Below are positions 10,420 to 18,948 of a stretch of DNA of 64,000 nucleotides, in pieces (the stretch's first letter is position 1; each line of letters opens with the position of its first letter). Position numbers and translations under genes: made by a program. Where the stretch lies: positions 186,001 to 250,000 of the forward strand of contig JAQBQB010000025.1 in the NCBI GenBank assembly GCA_028287235.1, written 5' to 3'. The notes below the pieces were generated by a model. It saw only the letters and a list, made by a program, of their open reading frames with translations. It did not search any database and was not told where the DNA came from. This stretch comes from Gemmatimonadota bacterium (GTDB lineage: Bacteria; Gemmatimonadota; Gemmatimonadetes; Gemmatimonadales; Gemmatimonadaceae).

Positions 10420-11046
10420 TTAGAACCGGACATGCGCGCTCACCGCTACACCGCGGTGGGCGAGCGGCACCACCGAGACGCTCGGCGCGAGCGGGAGCCG
10501 GTCGAGATGATCCCAACGGTCGCCGGCCACCGCCGCGCCGATCAAGGATCCGATCAACGATCCTGACAACGCGCCGAACGCGCCGAGGAACCCGGCTTTC
10601 TGCGTGGCGGTGAATTGCAGGAAATCGTTCCCCTTATCGTCACCCGACGCATAGCCGGCCACTGCGCCAAGTGCGCCGCCGGCGATGAATCCGGCGGCCC
10701 ACCCTTGAGCCCACTTGTGCTCGGTTCCGCGGTAGACGTCGAACGACCGTAGGTCCCACCGAGCAATGCGTTGGAGAGTCGAGTCGACGTCGAGCGTGAG
10801 CGAATCGGCGTCGATCGCGATCACCGATCCCGACAACGCCACCAGGCCGCGCGGCGTTCGCGCCGTGGCCCGGACCACGGAGCCCACTCGCACGTCGTCG
10901 CTTCCACTCGTGAGACGATGAATCGCACCGACGCCGAGTACGACGTATCCAACTCCGAGCGCCGTGCCCAAGGCCTCGCTTTGCGCGGGAAGTGACGTGG
11001 CGGAAGCAATGAGCCCGAGCAGAACGAGCATCGTACGTGACGACAT
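10420..11046 (-). CDS. Exported protein of unknown function with a glycine-zipper-like segment
   Basis: The 208-aa protein has a signal peptide (MLVLLGLIASATSLPAQ). The middle holds a beta-rich domain (VRVGSVVRATARTPRGLV, SGSVIAIDADSLTLDV) and then two Gly/Ala-rich hydrophobic stretches (GWAAGFIAGGALGAVAGYA, GAFGALSGSLIGSLIGAAV) of glycine-zipper type that could pack in a membrane. I do not recognise a named family. ATG at 11046 is preferred over GTG at 11052 because GGAG lies five bases before it. It converges on leuS with 14 bp between the stops. Confidence 0.7.
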   Translation of the reverse strand: MSSRTMLVLLGLIASATSLPAQSEALGTALGVGYVVLGVGAIHRLTSGSDDVRVGSVVRATARTPRGLVALSGSVIAIDADSLTLDVDSTLQRIARWDLRSFDVYRGTEHKWAQGWAAGFIAGGALGAVAGYASGDDKGNDFLQFTATQKAGFLGAFGALSGSLIGSLIGAAVAGDRWDHLDRLPLAPSVSVVPLAHRGVAVSAHVRF

Positions 11047-11145
11047 GCGCACTCCAGGAGGGTGAACCTCCCGGAAGCTCGCGCTCGTGCACGACAGCGG
11101 CGATACGTCGAATGACGTAGCCGCCGCCGCGACCGCCTCAATCCC

Positions 11146-12297
11146 CTAGCTGATGTGCTTGGCGATCTGTTCGCCCACGAAGTAGCCCGCGATGGCCACA
11201 CCCAGGCCGACGACGAACATGTCCATGCCCGACCGGAAGACGCTGCGTCCCGTGAACACCGAGCGCGCCGCGCCCACGAACCAGTGGGACAGCATGGCGA
11301 TCGCGAACGACAGGATCACCGCCGTCCAGCCCGACCAGACGAGAAAGGGGAACACGGGAATGAACGCGCCGATCGCCGTCGCGGTGCCGGTGATCCACGC
11401 CTCGCGCATCGGCGACATGTGCGGCTCCCCGATGCCAAGCTCCTCCTGTACTTGCTCCTCGAGCATGCGCTCGGGATTGCCCATCACTTCCGTGGCGAGA
11501 GCGTGTGCCGACTCGCGGTTCATGCCCTTCGCCTCGTAGATCAGCGCCAGCTCGTCGCGTTCGATCTCCGGCATGAGCGCGATCTCGTCGCGCTCCATCG
11601 CGATCTCGTTGGCGTAGACCTCCTGCTCGCTCTTCGCCGCGAGATAGCCGCTCGAGCCCATCGACAGCGCGTCGGCGATCAACCCCGCCACGCCGGCCAC
11701 GATGACCGTGTGGTGCTGCATCTGCGACGAGGCACCGATCACGCCGGCGACGAGACCGAAGTTCGCCGTGAGCCCGTCGTTGAATCCGTACACGACGTTG
11801 CGGAGAAATCCGCCCGATCCGGCGCGGTGCCACGGCTCGCCCGTCTTGCCCGCGATCGAGTTGAGCGTCATCGCATGCTCGGCCGACTCCTTGGCGAGCA
11901 GCAACGCTTCGTCGGCGCCGGCCTCGCCGCGCCCCGTACGGCGATGCATGTCGAGGTAGCCCTTCACCTCGCGCCCTTCTTCCGCGAGCAGCATGGGAAG
12001 CAGGAACGCCGGCCCGAAGATCTTGCCGAGCATGGCGAGCAATCGCGTGCGCGCGCTGGGGCGGAAGGCGCCCGGCTCTCGGCCGTGCTGCCGCATGAGG
12101 TTACCCCAGACGTCGACGTGCCGATCTTCGACCTCGGCCAAGCGCCGATAAATGTCCTTCTTCTTCGCGTCCGGCTCGGCATCGGAGAGCAGCCGGTACA
12201 GATAGGCTGCGTCGGCTTCGTCCTGCAAATGATGCGCGAAGGTGTGCAGATCGGGCGCGCGCGTGGGAGCGGGGGCGGGGGCGGCGGTCGGCGGCAT
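11146..12297 (-). CDS. Ferritin-like domain fused to VIT1/CCC1-family iron/manganese transporter
   Basis: The 383-aa protein has an N-terminal rubrerythrin/ferritin-like four-helix region (residues about 15-160) with possible metal ligands Glu27, Glu55/57 and His60 (RRLAEVEDRH) and a later AEEGREVKGY segment. A VIT1/CCC1 transporter domain with about five TM helices follows (GFNDGLTANFGLVAGVIGA, the long cytosolic EIAMERDEI helix, and C-terminal TM pairs). Family members of this design (Er-VIT1/MbfA-like) move Fe2+ or Mn2+ out of the cytosol, with the ferritin part thought to collect iron. The ATG beginning MPPTAAPAPAP was chosen over a 40-codon extension that is not family-like and overlaps the divergent PDZ gene. 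Confidence 0.85.
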   Translation of the reverse strand: MPPTAAPAPAPTRAPDLHTFAHHLQDEADAAYLYRLLSDAEPDAKKKDIYRRLAEVEDRHVDVWGNLMRQHGREPGAFRPSARTRLLAMLGKIFGPAFLLPMLLAEEGREVKGYLDMHRRTGRGEAGADEALLLAKESAEHAMTLNSIAGKTGEPWHRAGSGGFLRNVVYGFNDGLTANFGLVAGVIGASSQMQHHTVIVAGVAGLIADALSMGSSGYLAAKSEQEVYANEIAMERDEIALMPEIERDELALIYEAKGMNRESAHALATEVMGNPERMLEEQVQEELGIGEPHMSPMREAWITGTATAIGAFIPVFPFLVWSGWTAVILSFAIAMLSHWFVGAARSVFTGRSVFRSGMDMFVVGLGVAIAGYFVGEQIAKHIS

Positions 12298-12405
12298 GAA
12301 TAGAAGGTAAGGACAAGGGTAGAGCGTGGGACAGTCCGGCCGAGTAAACCCTCGCCTGGGGTCGCCGTGACTCACAGTACGCACACTCAACACCACTGAG
12401 GTCAT

Positions 12406-13401
12406 ATGCGATTTCACGTACTACTCCCGACGGTCTTGGCGACGAGCGCCATGATCTCGTCGCTACAAGCCCAGGACCCGCGCATCACGCGCGTTGGTCC
12501 CCGTACCGTGTTGGCGCCCGACGGGCGCTTCTTCATGAGCTCCGCCGACGAGCCTCGCGCGGTGATCGGCGTTTCGACGAGCAACTCCACGACGAGCCGC
12601 GACACCCTGGGCGTGCTCGTGAGCAGCGTACGCAGTGGAAGTCCCGCCGAAAAGGCGGGTATCGAAGAGGGCAACCGGATCGCCGCGATCAACGGCGTGA
12701 GCCTCAAGCTCGCCGCGGCCGACGTGGGCGACGACCAGATGGCGGGCGTTCTCTCGCGCCGCTTGAGCCGTGAGCTCGACAAGCTCAAAGCGGGCGACGA
12801 GGTGGAGCTTCGCCTCTACGCGAACGGCCAGAACAAGACGGTGAAGGTGAAGACGATCGCGCCGGCGGATCTGTACGAGTCGCGCGTGTCGCGCCGCGCC
12901 GAAGATCGCGCGACGCTCGGCGTGAACCTCGCCGTGACGGGCAGCCCGCGCGACACGCTCGGCGTGTTCGTGCTGTCGGTCGAAGAGGGCAGCGCGGCGG
13001 CGAAGGCGGGGATCGAGGAGGGCGCGCGCATCGCGTCGATCAACGGCGTGGACGTTCGCGGCCATCGGCCGAGCGACGACGACGACTTTGTCTTTCGCTC
13101 ATCGAACGTGAATCGCCTCGAGCGCGAGGTGTCGCGCCTCAAGCCCGGCGACGACGTGGATCTCCGCGTCTACGTCAACGGCCAGGCGCGCAACGTGAAG
13201 TTCAAGGCCGGTCGCATGAGCGATCTGCCGCGCCGCAACCGCGCCGTGACGATCGTGGGCGGCGACAACGTGATGGTGCCCGAGATCCTGTCGCGCATCG
13301 ACGCCCCGCGCATCGCCGACGACGTGCGGCGCTCCGTGGAAGCGAGCATGAACGGCATGGGCCGGGCGTTGTCGGGGATGGGCCGGCGGTTGAACTGGTG
13401 A
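12406..13401 (+). CDS. Secreted protein with two tandem PDZ domains
   Basis: A 331-aa protein with a cleavable signal peptide (residues 1-22). Two PDZ domains sit at about 50-155 and 165-275 and are clearly an internal duplication: both contain an RDTLGV...S(V)...GS...AGIEEG.RIA.INGV core and an RLKPGD/KLKAGD segment. No protease domain is attached, so it probably binds exposed C-termini in the periplasm as an adaptor or chaperone-like factor. The C-terminal 55 residues are rich in Arg and Met. It is divergent from the VIT1-type gene with a 108-bp gap; partner unknown. Confidence 0.8.
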   Translation: MRFHVLLPTVLATSAMISSLQAQDPRITRVGPRTVLAPDGRFFMSSADEPRAVIGVSTSNSTTSRDTLGVLVSSVRSGSPAEKAGIEEGNRIAAINGVSLKLAAADVGDDQMAGVLSRRLSRELDKLKAGDEVELRLYANGQNKTVKVKTIAPADLYESRVSRRAEDRATLGVNLAVTGSPRDTLGVFVLSVEEGSAAAKAGIEEGARIASINGVDVRGHRPSDDDDFVFRSSNVNRLEREVSRLKPGDDVDLRVYVNGQARNVKFKAGRMSDLPRRNRAVTIVGGDNVMVPEILSRIDAPRIADDVRRSVEASMNGMGRALSGMGRRLNW

Positions 13402-13420
13402 GATAGGGCGGAGGGGGGCG

Positions 13421-15502
13421 CTAGAACTCCACCTGCGCCCCCAGCTCCACCACGCGGTTCGGCGGAATGCCGAAGAACTCCGTGGCCGAGCGCGCGTTCC
13501 GCGACATCACCACGAACAACTTCTTCCGCCAGCGCGCCATGTGCGGCAGCACCGCGTCGTCGGGCGCCCGGCGTGTGCCGGGTTTCCGCTCGCCGTCGGC
13601 GATGATGATCCGCTCGCGGCCGAGATAGAAGGTCGTCTCGTTCGTCTTCGCCTTGATGCCCGCGTCGCGCGCCCACTGCAGGATCTCGGGCACATTTGGC
13701 TGCTCCATGAAGCCGTAACGCGCGGTGACGCGGTAGAAACCGTGCTCGAGCTTCTCGACCGACACGCGCTCCGACGCCTTGATCTCGGGCACCTCGTGCG
13801 TGACGACGGACATGAGGATCACCTGCTCGTGCAGCACCTTGTTGTGCTTGAGGTGATGCAGGAGCACCACGGGCACGCCGTCGTTCGACGACGTCATGAA
13901 CACCGCCGTGCCGGGAACGCGCGGCGGCTTGCGGCGTTCCACGTCGCCCAAGAAGAGGTCGAGCGGCAGCGCGCCGGCGTGCAGCGCCTGGTTGAGCAGG
14001 TTGCGGCCCTTCTTCCAAGTGCTCATGAGCGTGAACACCCCGATCGCGATGACGATCGGCACCCAGCCGCCATTCTCGATCTTGATCACGTTCGCGGCGA
14101 ACAACGTGAGATCGACGGCGAGGAAGACCAGCGTGATCGGCAGCACGTGCGCCAGCGACCAGTTCCACCGTCCGCGCGCGACGACGTAGAACAGGATGGA
14201 CGTAATCGCCATCGTGCCGGTGACGGCGATGCCGTACGCCGCGCCGAGCGCGATCGACGACTTGAAGGTGATGACGAGCAGCAGGCAGCCGAGCATCAAC
14301 ATGCGATTGATCTCGGGAATGAAGATCTGTCCCGCTTCGCTCTTCGAGGTGTGGACCACCGTGACGCGCGGCGAGTAGCCGAGCTGCACGGCCTGCTGAG
14401 TGAGCGAGAACGCACCGGAGATCAACGCCTGCGACGCGATCACCGCCGCCATGGTCGCGAGCACGACGAGCGGAATGAGCATCGCGTGCGGCGCCAACAG
14501 GTAGAACGGGTTGGCGACGGCGGACGGATCCCGCAGCAGCAAAGCGCCCTGGCCCATGTAGTTGAGCAACAGCGCCGGCAGCACGAGGGCGAACCAGGCG
14601 ATACGAATCGGCCGGCGCCCGAAGTGTCCCATGTCGGCGTAGAGCGCCTCGGCGCCGGTGACCGCGAGCACGACCGCGCCGAGCGTGAGGAACGCGACGT
14701 GTCGGTTGGACAGGAAGAACTGCACGCCGTGCCAGGGATTGAGCGCGGCGAGAATCCGCGGCGCCTGGAGGATCTCGCCAATGCCGAGCGCGGAGATGGT
14801 GAGAAACCAGAGCGCCATGATCGGTCCGAACATGACACCGACGCGCCCCGTGCCGAAGCGCTGCACGGTGAACAGCGCGAACAGAATCACCACCGACAGC
14901 CCGACGATGACGTTCTCCGACACGGGCGTCGCCACGTTCAGACCTTCCATGGCGGACAGCACCGAGATGGCCGGCGTGATGATGCCGTCGCCGTACAGCA
15001 GCGCCGCGCCGAAGAGGCCGAGCACCACGAGCAACATTCGGCGTTTCGAGTCGCTCGACCGGCGTTCCTGCTGGAGGATGAGCGCCAGCAGGGCGAGGAT
15101 TCCGCCTTCGCCGCGGTTGTCGGCGCGCATGATGAAGACGATGTACTTCACCGCGACGACGAGGACGAGCAGCCAGACGATCAGCGAGAGGATGCCGTAG
15201 ACGTTGGCGGGCGTCGGTGCGATGGCGAAGGTCTTCGACGTGAAGCACTGCTGCAGCGCGTAGAGCGGACTCGTGCCGATGTCGCCGTAGACGATTCCCA
15301 ACGCGCCAAGTGAGAGGAAGGTGAGCCGCTTTCCGGTGGGATGCGACTCGACGTGGTGGCGCTGTGGCACAGCGACGTGAAAGCCACTGGTGTTGGTGGC
15401 GTTCGGAGGAAGAACCCCCGGAGGCCGACCCGCGGCGGATTGCGCCTCGGCGGGCAGTGGATCGTCCGCGGGGTCGGTGGCGCGTTTATGCTTGGCTGTC
15501 AT
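13421..15502 (-). CDS. kup: KUP-family potassium uptake protein
   Basis: This 693-aa Kup/HAK/KT potassium transporter has the diagnostic first helix LGALGIVYGDIGTSPLYAL, about 12 TM helices to residue about 480, and a C-terminal cytosolic domain (about 500-693) ending in PPNRVVELGAQVEF, which is typical of the family. The family takes up K+ by proton symport. The N-terminal 60 residues before the first helix are longer than in E. coli Kup and low in conservation. It lies downstream of the PadR gene on the same strand but behind that gene's terminator. Confidence 0.95.
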   Translation of the reverse strand: MTAKHKRATDPADDPLPAEAQSAAGRPPGVLPPNATNTSGFHVAVPQRHHVESHPTGKRLTFLSLGALGIVYGDIGTSPLYALQQCFTSKTFAIAPTPANVYGILSLIVWLLVLVVAVKYIVFIMRADNRGEGGILALLALILQQERRSSDSKRRMLLVVLGLFGAALLYGDGIITPAISVLSAMEGLNVATPVSENVIVGLSVVILFALFTVQRFGTGRVGVMFGPIMALWFLTISALGIGEILQAPRILAALNPWHGVQFFLSNRHVAFLTLGAVVLAVTGAEALYADMGHFGRRPIRIAWFALVLPALLLNYMGQGALLLRDPSAVANPFYLLAPHAMLIPLVVLATMAAVIASQALISGAFSLTQQAVQLGYSPRVTVVHTSKSEAGQIFIPEINRMLMLGCLLLVITFKSSIALGAAYGIAVTGTMAITSILFYVVARGRWNWSLAHVLPITLVFLAVDLTLFAANVIKIENGGWVPIVIAIGVFTLMSTWKKGRNLLNQALHAGALPLDLFLGDVERRKPPRVPGTAVFMTSSNDGVPVVLLHHLKHNKVLHEQVILMSVVTHEVPEIKASERVSVEKLEHGFYRVTARYGFMEQPNVPEILQWARDAGIKAKTNETTFYLGRERIIIADGERKPGTRRAPDDAVLPHMARWRKKLFVVMSRNARSATEFFGIPPNRVVELGAQVEF

Positions 15503-15574
15503 TTAGTAGCTGCGAGCAGGTGCTCGCTTAATCCCGCATATGTTCACCGAGCAGACGAACGCTTCGGTAATACG

Positions 15575-15608
15575 CAAAAATGGGTCGCGGAAGAGATCCG
15601 CGACCCAT
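15575..15608 (-). terminator. Rho-independent terminator of the padR gene
   Basis: A perfect 12-bp stem (15580-15591 with 15597-15608, loop AGAGA) is followed on the minus strand by TTTTTGCG. It lies about 65 bp past the padR stop and upstream of kup, so it insulates the two genes. Confidence 0.85.
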
Positions 15609-15673
15609 CGTTGAATCTAGCGCCGGGAAACTGGCCGTCTAGCGGCCAGCGCGGGCAAGTTCTTTTACGGCAA

Positions 15674-16258
15674 CTACTTCGTTATCGCGTCGATTTCGTC
15701 GGCGGCGTTACGCAGAATGTCACGGATTTTTTCGACGACGGTCTTATCGGTGATGTGTGTCGTTGCTGTCTTGTAAGTGGCGCGAGCCAAGCGCTGGAAT
15801 GAGGAGTTTAGCTCAGTCATCGGCGCGTCGGTGAACCCTTCGACGAAGCGTGCGATGCGATCGAAGATGTCGTTGACCGTGCCGCTGTGCTCCGCGAGGT
15901 GCTTTCGTCCCTCGTCGGTGATCTCGTAGATCTTCTTGCCGCCCTCCTCGGGAACGACGCGCGCGAAGCCGAGGTCCTCGAGCATGGTGAGCGTGGGGTA
16001 GACGGTGCCGGGGCTGGGCGAATACGATCCGCCGAAACGGCTCTCGAGCTCCTTGATGATCTCGTACCCGTGGCGCGGCTTCTCCTCGAGCAGGCGGAGA
16101 ATGACGTACTTGAGATCGCCCTGTTCGAATAGTCGCGCGGCGCGCCCTCGCCAATGCGATCGGCCGCGTGGTGGCCCGCCGCCCCAATCGCCAAATCCTT
16201 CCCAGCCTCCGCGCGCTCGTCTGGGGCCACCGCAGTTTGCGTCGAATCCGAAGAACAT
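15674..16258 (-). CDS. PadR-family transcriptional regulator
   Basis: A 194-aa regulator with a Gly/Arg-rich N-terminal tail (residues 1-35), then a winged-helix DNA-binding domain of PadR type (LKYVILRLLEEKPRHGYEI, SPSPGTVYPTLTMLEDLG, EITDEGRKHL) and a C-terminal helical dimerisation region. The ATG that gives MFFGFDANCGG was chosen; the 32 codons upstream run through the operator-like promoter. PadR proteins generally repress and respond to small molecules or membrane stress. Immediately upstream is an AT-rich region with repeated GATATATCG, consistent with autoregulation. CsbD, a stress-type gene, is divergent and may share control. Confidence 0.88.
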   Translation of the reverse strand: MFFGFDANCGGPRRARGGWEGFGDWGGGPPRGRSHWRGRAARLFEQGDLKYVILRLLEEKPRHGYEIIKELESRFGGSYSPSPGTVYPTLTMLEDLGFARVVPEEGGKKIYEITDEGRKHLAEHSGTVNDIFDRIARFVEGFTDAPMTELNSSFQRLARATYKTATTHITDKTVVEKIRDILRNAADEIDAITK

Positions 16259-16268
16259 GGAACCGCTC

Positions 16269-16310
16269 CGATATATCGTTACGGCTAAGATATATCGGAC
16301 GTAATATCTT
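16269..16310. promoter_or_regulatory. AT-rich operator/promoter upstream of padR with repeated GATATATCG
   Basis: CGATATATCG at 16269-16278 is a perfect 10-bp palindrome, and GATATATCG recurs at 16289-16297, 19 bp (close to two helical turns) away; CGTAATATC follows at 16300-16308. In the GC-rich surroundings this is a sharp AT island and probably the promoter plus PadR binding sites. Confidence 0.6.
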
Positions 16311-16401
16311 TTGCAAGAGGGCATCGCGGGCATCGGCACACCCATTGCCTTCATTTTGCCGCATCGAAAGACGTGAAGTACCTCAATCTGGAGCTGGTCA
16401 C

Positions 16402-16596
16402 ATGGCAGACGATCTCAACCGAGATGGCATCGAGAACCAGGTCAAAGGCGCGTCCAAGCAAGTCGAGGGCAAGGTTCGCAACGCTGTCGGCGGGTTGACC
16501 GGCGACGCCAGCGAGCAGCTCAAGGGCAAGGCGAAGGATCTCGAGGGCAAGGCGCAGCGCAAGATCGGCGAAGCCGAGACGAACCTCGACGACTGA
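16402..16596 (+). CDS. CsbD-family small stress protein
   Basis: A 64-aa hydrophilic protein with the CsbD pattern: NQVKGASKQVEGKVRNAVG followed by a repeated KGKAKDLEGKAQRKIGEAE segment. CsbD proteins are general-stress proteins of unknown biochemical role, often sigma-B or RpoS controlled elsewhere. The length matches the family. It is divergent from padR and followed at once by a strong terminator, so it is monocistronic. Confidence 0.9.
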   Translation: MADDLNRDGIENQVKGASKQVEGKVRNAVGGLTGDASEQLKGKAKDLEGKAQRKIGEAETNLDD

Positions 16597-16613
16597 GGCC
16601 GATCAATCGAACG

Positions 16614-16647
16614 CAACGCGGCGACGGGACATCCCGTCGCCGCGTTG
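16614..16647 (+). terminator. Terminator of the csbD gene
   Basis: A perfect 15-bp GC-rich stem (16614-16628 with 16633-16647, loop ACAT) starts 17 bp after the csbD stop. A short TTG follows rather than a long U-tract. Confidence 0.75.
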
Positions 16648-16826
16648 TTGCTCGCGTCGCAATCGTTTCGTAATCCCGCCGTCACGGTGCGGTCACGCAT
16701 CGATCAGACTTTCATAATCGAGCGCTCACCGAGCGCTCATCGCTCCGCAACCGTCGTGCAACCTCGCAGTGGTACCCTCCCGTCGGGCGCGCCTCGTCGC
16801 TCACGACATCGTTTGCGGAGGGCATC

Positions 16827-17534
16827 ATGCTGGGAGTGCTACTCGAATCCAACGCTCGCAAGCAACGGCGGACCGGCGGCGCGGCGCTGAGCGTCGCGGC
16901 GCACATGGCCATCATCGGCGCAGTGACCGCCGCGACCGCGCATGGGAAGGGACGTCCGCCCGAGCCGGTCAAAGTCGAAATCGTGAGAATCACGCCACCG
17001 CCGCCGGCACACCCGGTGGAACAGCGGCACGCCGCGGCGCCGACGCCCAACACGCCGCGCACGCCGTTCACCGCGGTGATCGAGATCCAGCACATCTCCG
17101 TGCCCACGTCGATACCCACGACGTTGCCGAACATCGAGCCGGCGCACGGACCGCCAATCGACAGCATCGCAATCGGCGGCGCCGGTGCACGCTCGGGTCG
17201 CGCCGTTGGGCTGGACGTCGGCGACGACGCGCCGGCGAACGGCGAATGGAGCGGCGCGGAGCTGATGATGCGGATCATCACGTCGGCGAAGCCGCGCTAC
17301 CCCGAGTCGCTCCGGCAAACCGGCATCGCCGGCCGCGTGCTGGTTCGCTTCACCGTCGACACGTTGGGCCGCGTGGACATGAACACGATTCAGGTCGTGC
17401 AGTCGACCCACGATCTCTTCACCCGCGCCGTTCGCGACGCACTGCCCAACCTCCGCCTCAAGCCCACGGAGATTCATGGCAAACGCGTTCCGGCATTGGC
17501 GGAGATGCCGTTCGAGTTTGCGATCGTGAGATAG
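16827..17534 (+). CDS. TonB-family protein
   Basis: A 235-aa protein with one N-terminal membrane helix (ALSVAAHMAIIGAVTAATA, about 20-38), a Pro-rich periplasmic spacer (PPPPAHPVEQ) and a C-terminal TonB domain (about 150-235: RYPESLRQTGIAGRVLVRF, VDTLGRVDMNTIQVV, LPNLRLKPTEIHGKRVPA). TonB proteins pass proton-motive force from ExbBD to outer-membrane receptors. No exbB/exbD or TonB-dependent receptor is adjacent, and many TonB-family proteins in this kind of genome have unknown partners. GGAGGG lies just before the ATG. The stop is followed directly by the heptamer repeat array. Confidence 0.85.
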   Translation: MLGVLLESNARKQRRTGGAALSVAAHMAIIGAVTAATAHGKGRPPEPVKVEIVRITPPPPAHPVEQRHAAAPTPNTPRTPFTAVIEIQHISVPTSIPTTLPNIEPAHGPPIDSIAIGGAGARSGRAVGLDVGDDAPANGEWSGAELMMRIITSAKPRYPESLRQTGIAGRVLVRFTVDTLGRVDMNTIQVVQSTHDLFTRAVRDALPNLRLKPTEIHGKRVPALAEMPFEFAIVR

Positions 17535-17583
17535 CGTGGGGCGGTGAGCGTGGGGCGGTGAGCGTGGGGCGTGGGGCGTTGAG
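17535..17583. repeat. Seven G-rich heptamers (CGTGGGG / CGGTGAG type)
   Basis: The 49 bp directly after the TonB-family stop codon divide exactly into seven 7-mers: CGTGGGG, CGGTGAG, CGTGGGG, CGGTGAG, CGTGGGG, CGTGGGG, CGTTGAG. They face the complementary array at 17644-17720 across a terminator hairpin. Confidence 0.85.
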
Positions 17584-17590
17584 CCTCAGA

Positions 17591-17629
17591 GAAAAACGAG
17601 CGGGGCCGAGCATATCGCCTCGGCCCCGC
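17591..17629 (-). terminator. Terminator for the MacB-type permease gene, between two heptamer arrays
   Basis: An 11-bp stem (GCGGGGCCGAG at 17600-17610 with CTCGGCCCCGC at 17619-17629, loop of 8) is followed on the minus strand by CGTTTTTC. It therefore terminates leftward transcription and probably also acts on the rightward TonB-family transcript. Confidence 0.8.
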
Positions 17630-17643
17630 ATTGCAATATCTTC

Positions 17644-17720
17644 ACGCCCCACGCCCCACGCCCCACGCCCCACGCCCCACGCCCCACGCCCCACGCCCCA
17701 CGCCCCACGCCCCACGCCCC
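17644..17720. repeat. Eleven perfect tandem copies of ACGCCCC (G-rich on the minus strand)
   Basis: Eleven uninterrupted 7-bp units end at the stop codon of the permease gene. The minus strand, which is the sense strand of that gene's mRNA, reads GGGGCGT repeatedly: runs of four G with three-base loops, a classic potential G-quadruplex. Confidence 0.95.
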
Positions 17721-17723
17721 ACG

Positions 17724-18944
17724 CTACTCGTAGCGCAGCGCCGTGATCGGATCGAGCGACGCCGCGCGACGGGCCGGCCACACACCGAACGCCACGCCGA
17801 CGAACGCCGAGAAGAAGAACGCCATCACGATCGCCGCGGAGGAGACCTGCGTCGACCAACCGGCGGTCTTGCTCATGATCGCCGCGCCGCCGGTACCGAG
17901 CCCGATGCCGACCACGCCGCCCAAGACGCAAAGCACCACGGCCTCGATGAGGAACTGGAGGAGGATGTTGAACTTCGTGGCGCCGAGCGCCTTGCGAATA
18001 CCGATCTCGCGCGTGCGCTCGGTGACCGACACCAGCATGATGTTCATGATGCCGATGCCGCCGACGAGCAGCGACACCGCGGCGATGCCGGAGAGCAGGT
18101 AGGTCATCACCTGCGTGGTCTCCTGCGTCGTGGCGAGAATGTCGGACTGGTTGCGAATCTGAAAATCGTCGGGCAATCCCTGGCGAATCTTGTGTTGGCG
18201 GCGGAGCACGCGCTGAATCTCCGCCATCGCGTCGGGAATCTTGTCTTCGCTTTCCGCGAGCGCGCTGATCGACTGCAGGCGATCGGACCCGTTGACCCGA
18301 AAGCGCGCGGTGTTGATCGGGATCAGGATCTGGTCGTCGGGATTCTGGAACGCGCTGGCCTGTCCCTTGGACGCGAGCACGCCAACCACCAGGAACTGCG
18401 TGCCGCGGATGCGAACCTGCTCGCCGATCAGAGCCTCGGGTGTCGTGATGCCGAGGTTGTCGACGACGGCCGACCCCACGACGGCGACGCGCTGGCGTCC
18501 CTCATCGTCGGCCGCGGTGAACATCTTCCCGGCGCGGAGCGAATACTTGCGAACTTCGAGGTAGTTCGGCGACGTGCCGATGATCGTCGTGCTCGCGTTC
18601 TTGTTGCCGGAGACGATCTGCTGGGTCGAGCGCATCTCGGGCTGCACCGCGAGGAGTCCCTGTGCGCGCTCATCGACGGCCTTGGCGTCGTCGATCGTGA
18701 GGCGCTGCTGCGCGCCGGCGATCGCGATGCCGCCGCCGCGCTGCTGCCCGGGGCTCACCGTCAACAACGTGGTGCCCAGCGCGGCGATGCGGTCCTTCAC
18801 GGCCTGCTGGGCGCCCGTGCCCAGCGCGACCACCGCGATGACCGCGCCCACGCCGATCACGATGCCGAGCATCGTGAGCAGCGAGCGCAACTTGTTCGCC
18901 CTCAGCGCACCGAGGGCGACGCTGATGATTTCTCCAATGAGCAT
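17724..18944 (-). CDS. MacB/FtsX-type ABC transporter permease
   Basis: A 406-aa permease with one N-terminal TM helix (LLTMLGIVIGVGAVIAVVAL), a large periplasmic MacB_PCD domain (about 50-270) and three C-terminal TM helices of the FtsX domain with the family motif TREIGIRKALGATKFNIL. It ends in the usual DPITALRYE. It has no fused ATPase, unlike E. coli MacB, and no ATPase gene lies next to it. The ATG at 18944 follows GGGGAGG and lies four bases past the stop of the adaptor gene, so the pair is translationally coupled. With the adaptor it should form a tripartite efflux or lipoprotein-handling pump. Confidence 0.9.
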   Translation of the reverse strand: MLIGEIISVALGALRANKLRSLLTMLGIVIGVGAVIAVVALGTGAQQAVKDRIAALGTTLLTVSPGQQRGGGIAIAGAQQRLTIDDAKAVDERAQGLLAVQPEMRSTQQIVSGNKNASTTIIGTSPNYLEVRKYSLRAGKMFTAADDEGRQRVAVVGSAVVDNLGITTPEALIGEQVRIRGTQFLVVGVLASKGQASAFQNPDDQILIPINTARFRVNGSDRLQSISALAESEDKIPDAMAEIQRVLRRQHKIRQGLPDDFQIRNQSDILATTQETTQVMTYLLSGIAAVSLLVGGIGIMNIMLVSVTERTREIGIRKALGATKFNILLQFLIEAVVLCVLGGVVGIGLGTGGAAIMSKTAGWSTQVSSAAIVMAFFFSAFVGVAFGVWPARRAASLDPITALRYE

Positions 18945-18948
18945 GTGA

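Noticed and set aside
16259-16354. 32-residue N-terminal extension of PadR
   Set aside because: The codons run through the AT-rich operator-like repeats, and the family-like protein starts at 16258.
17644-17720. Possible CRISPR-like array
   Set aside because: The units are 7 bp in perfect tandem without spacers, so this is a short tandem repeat.
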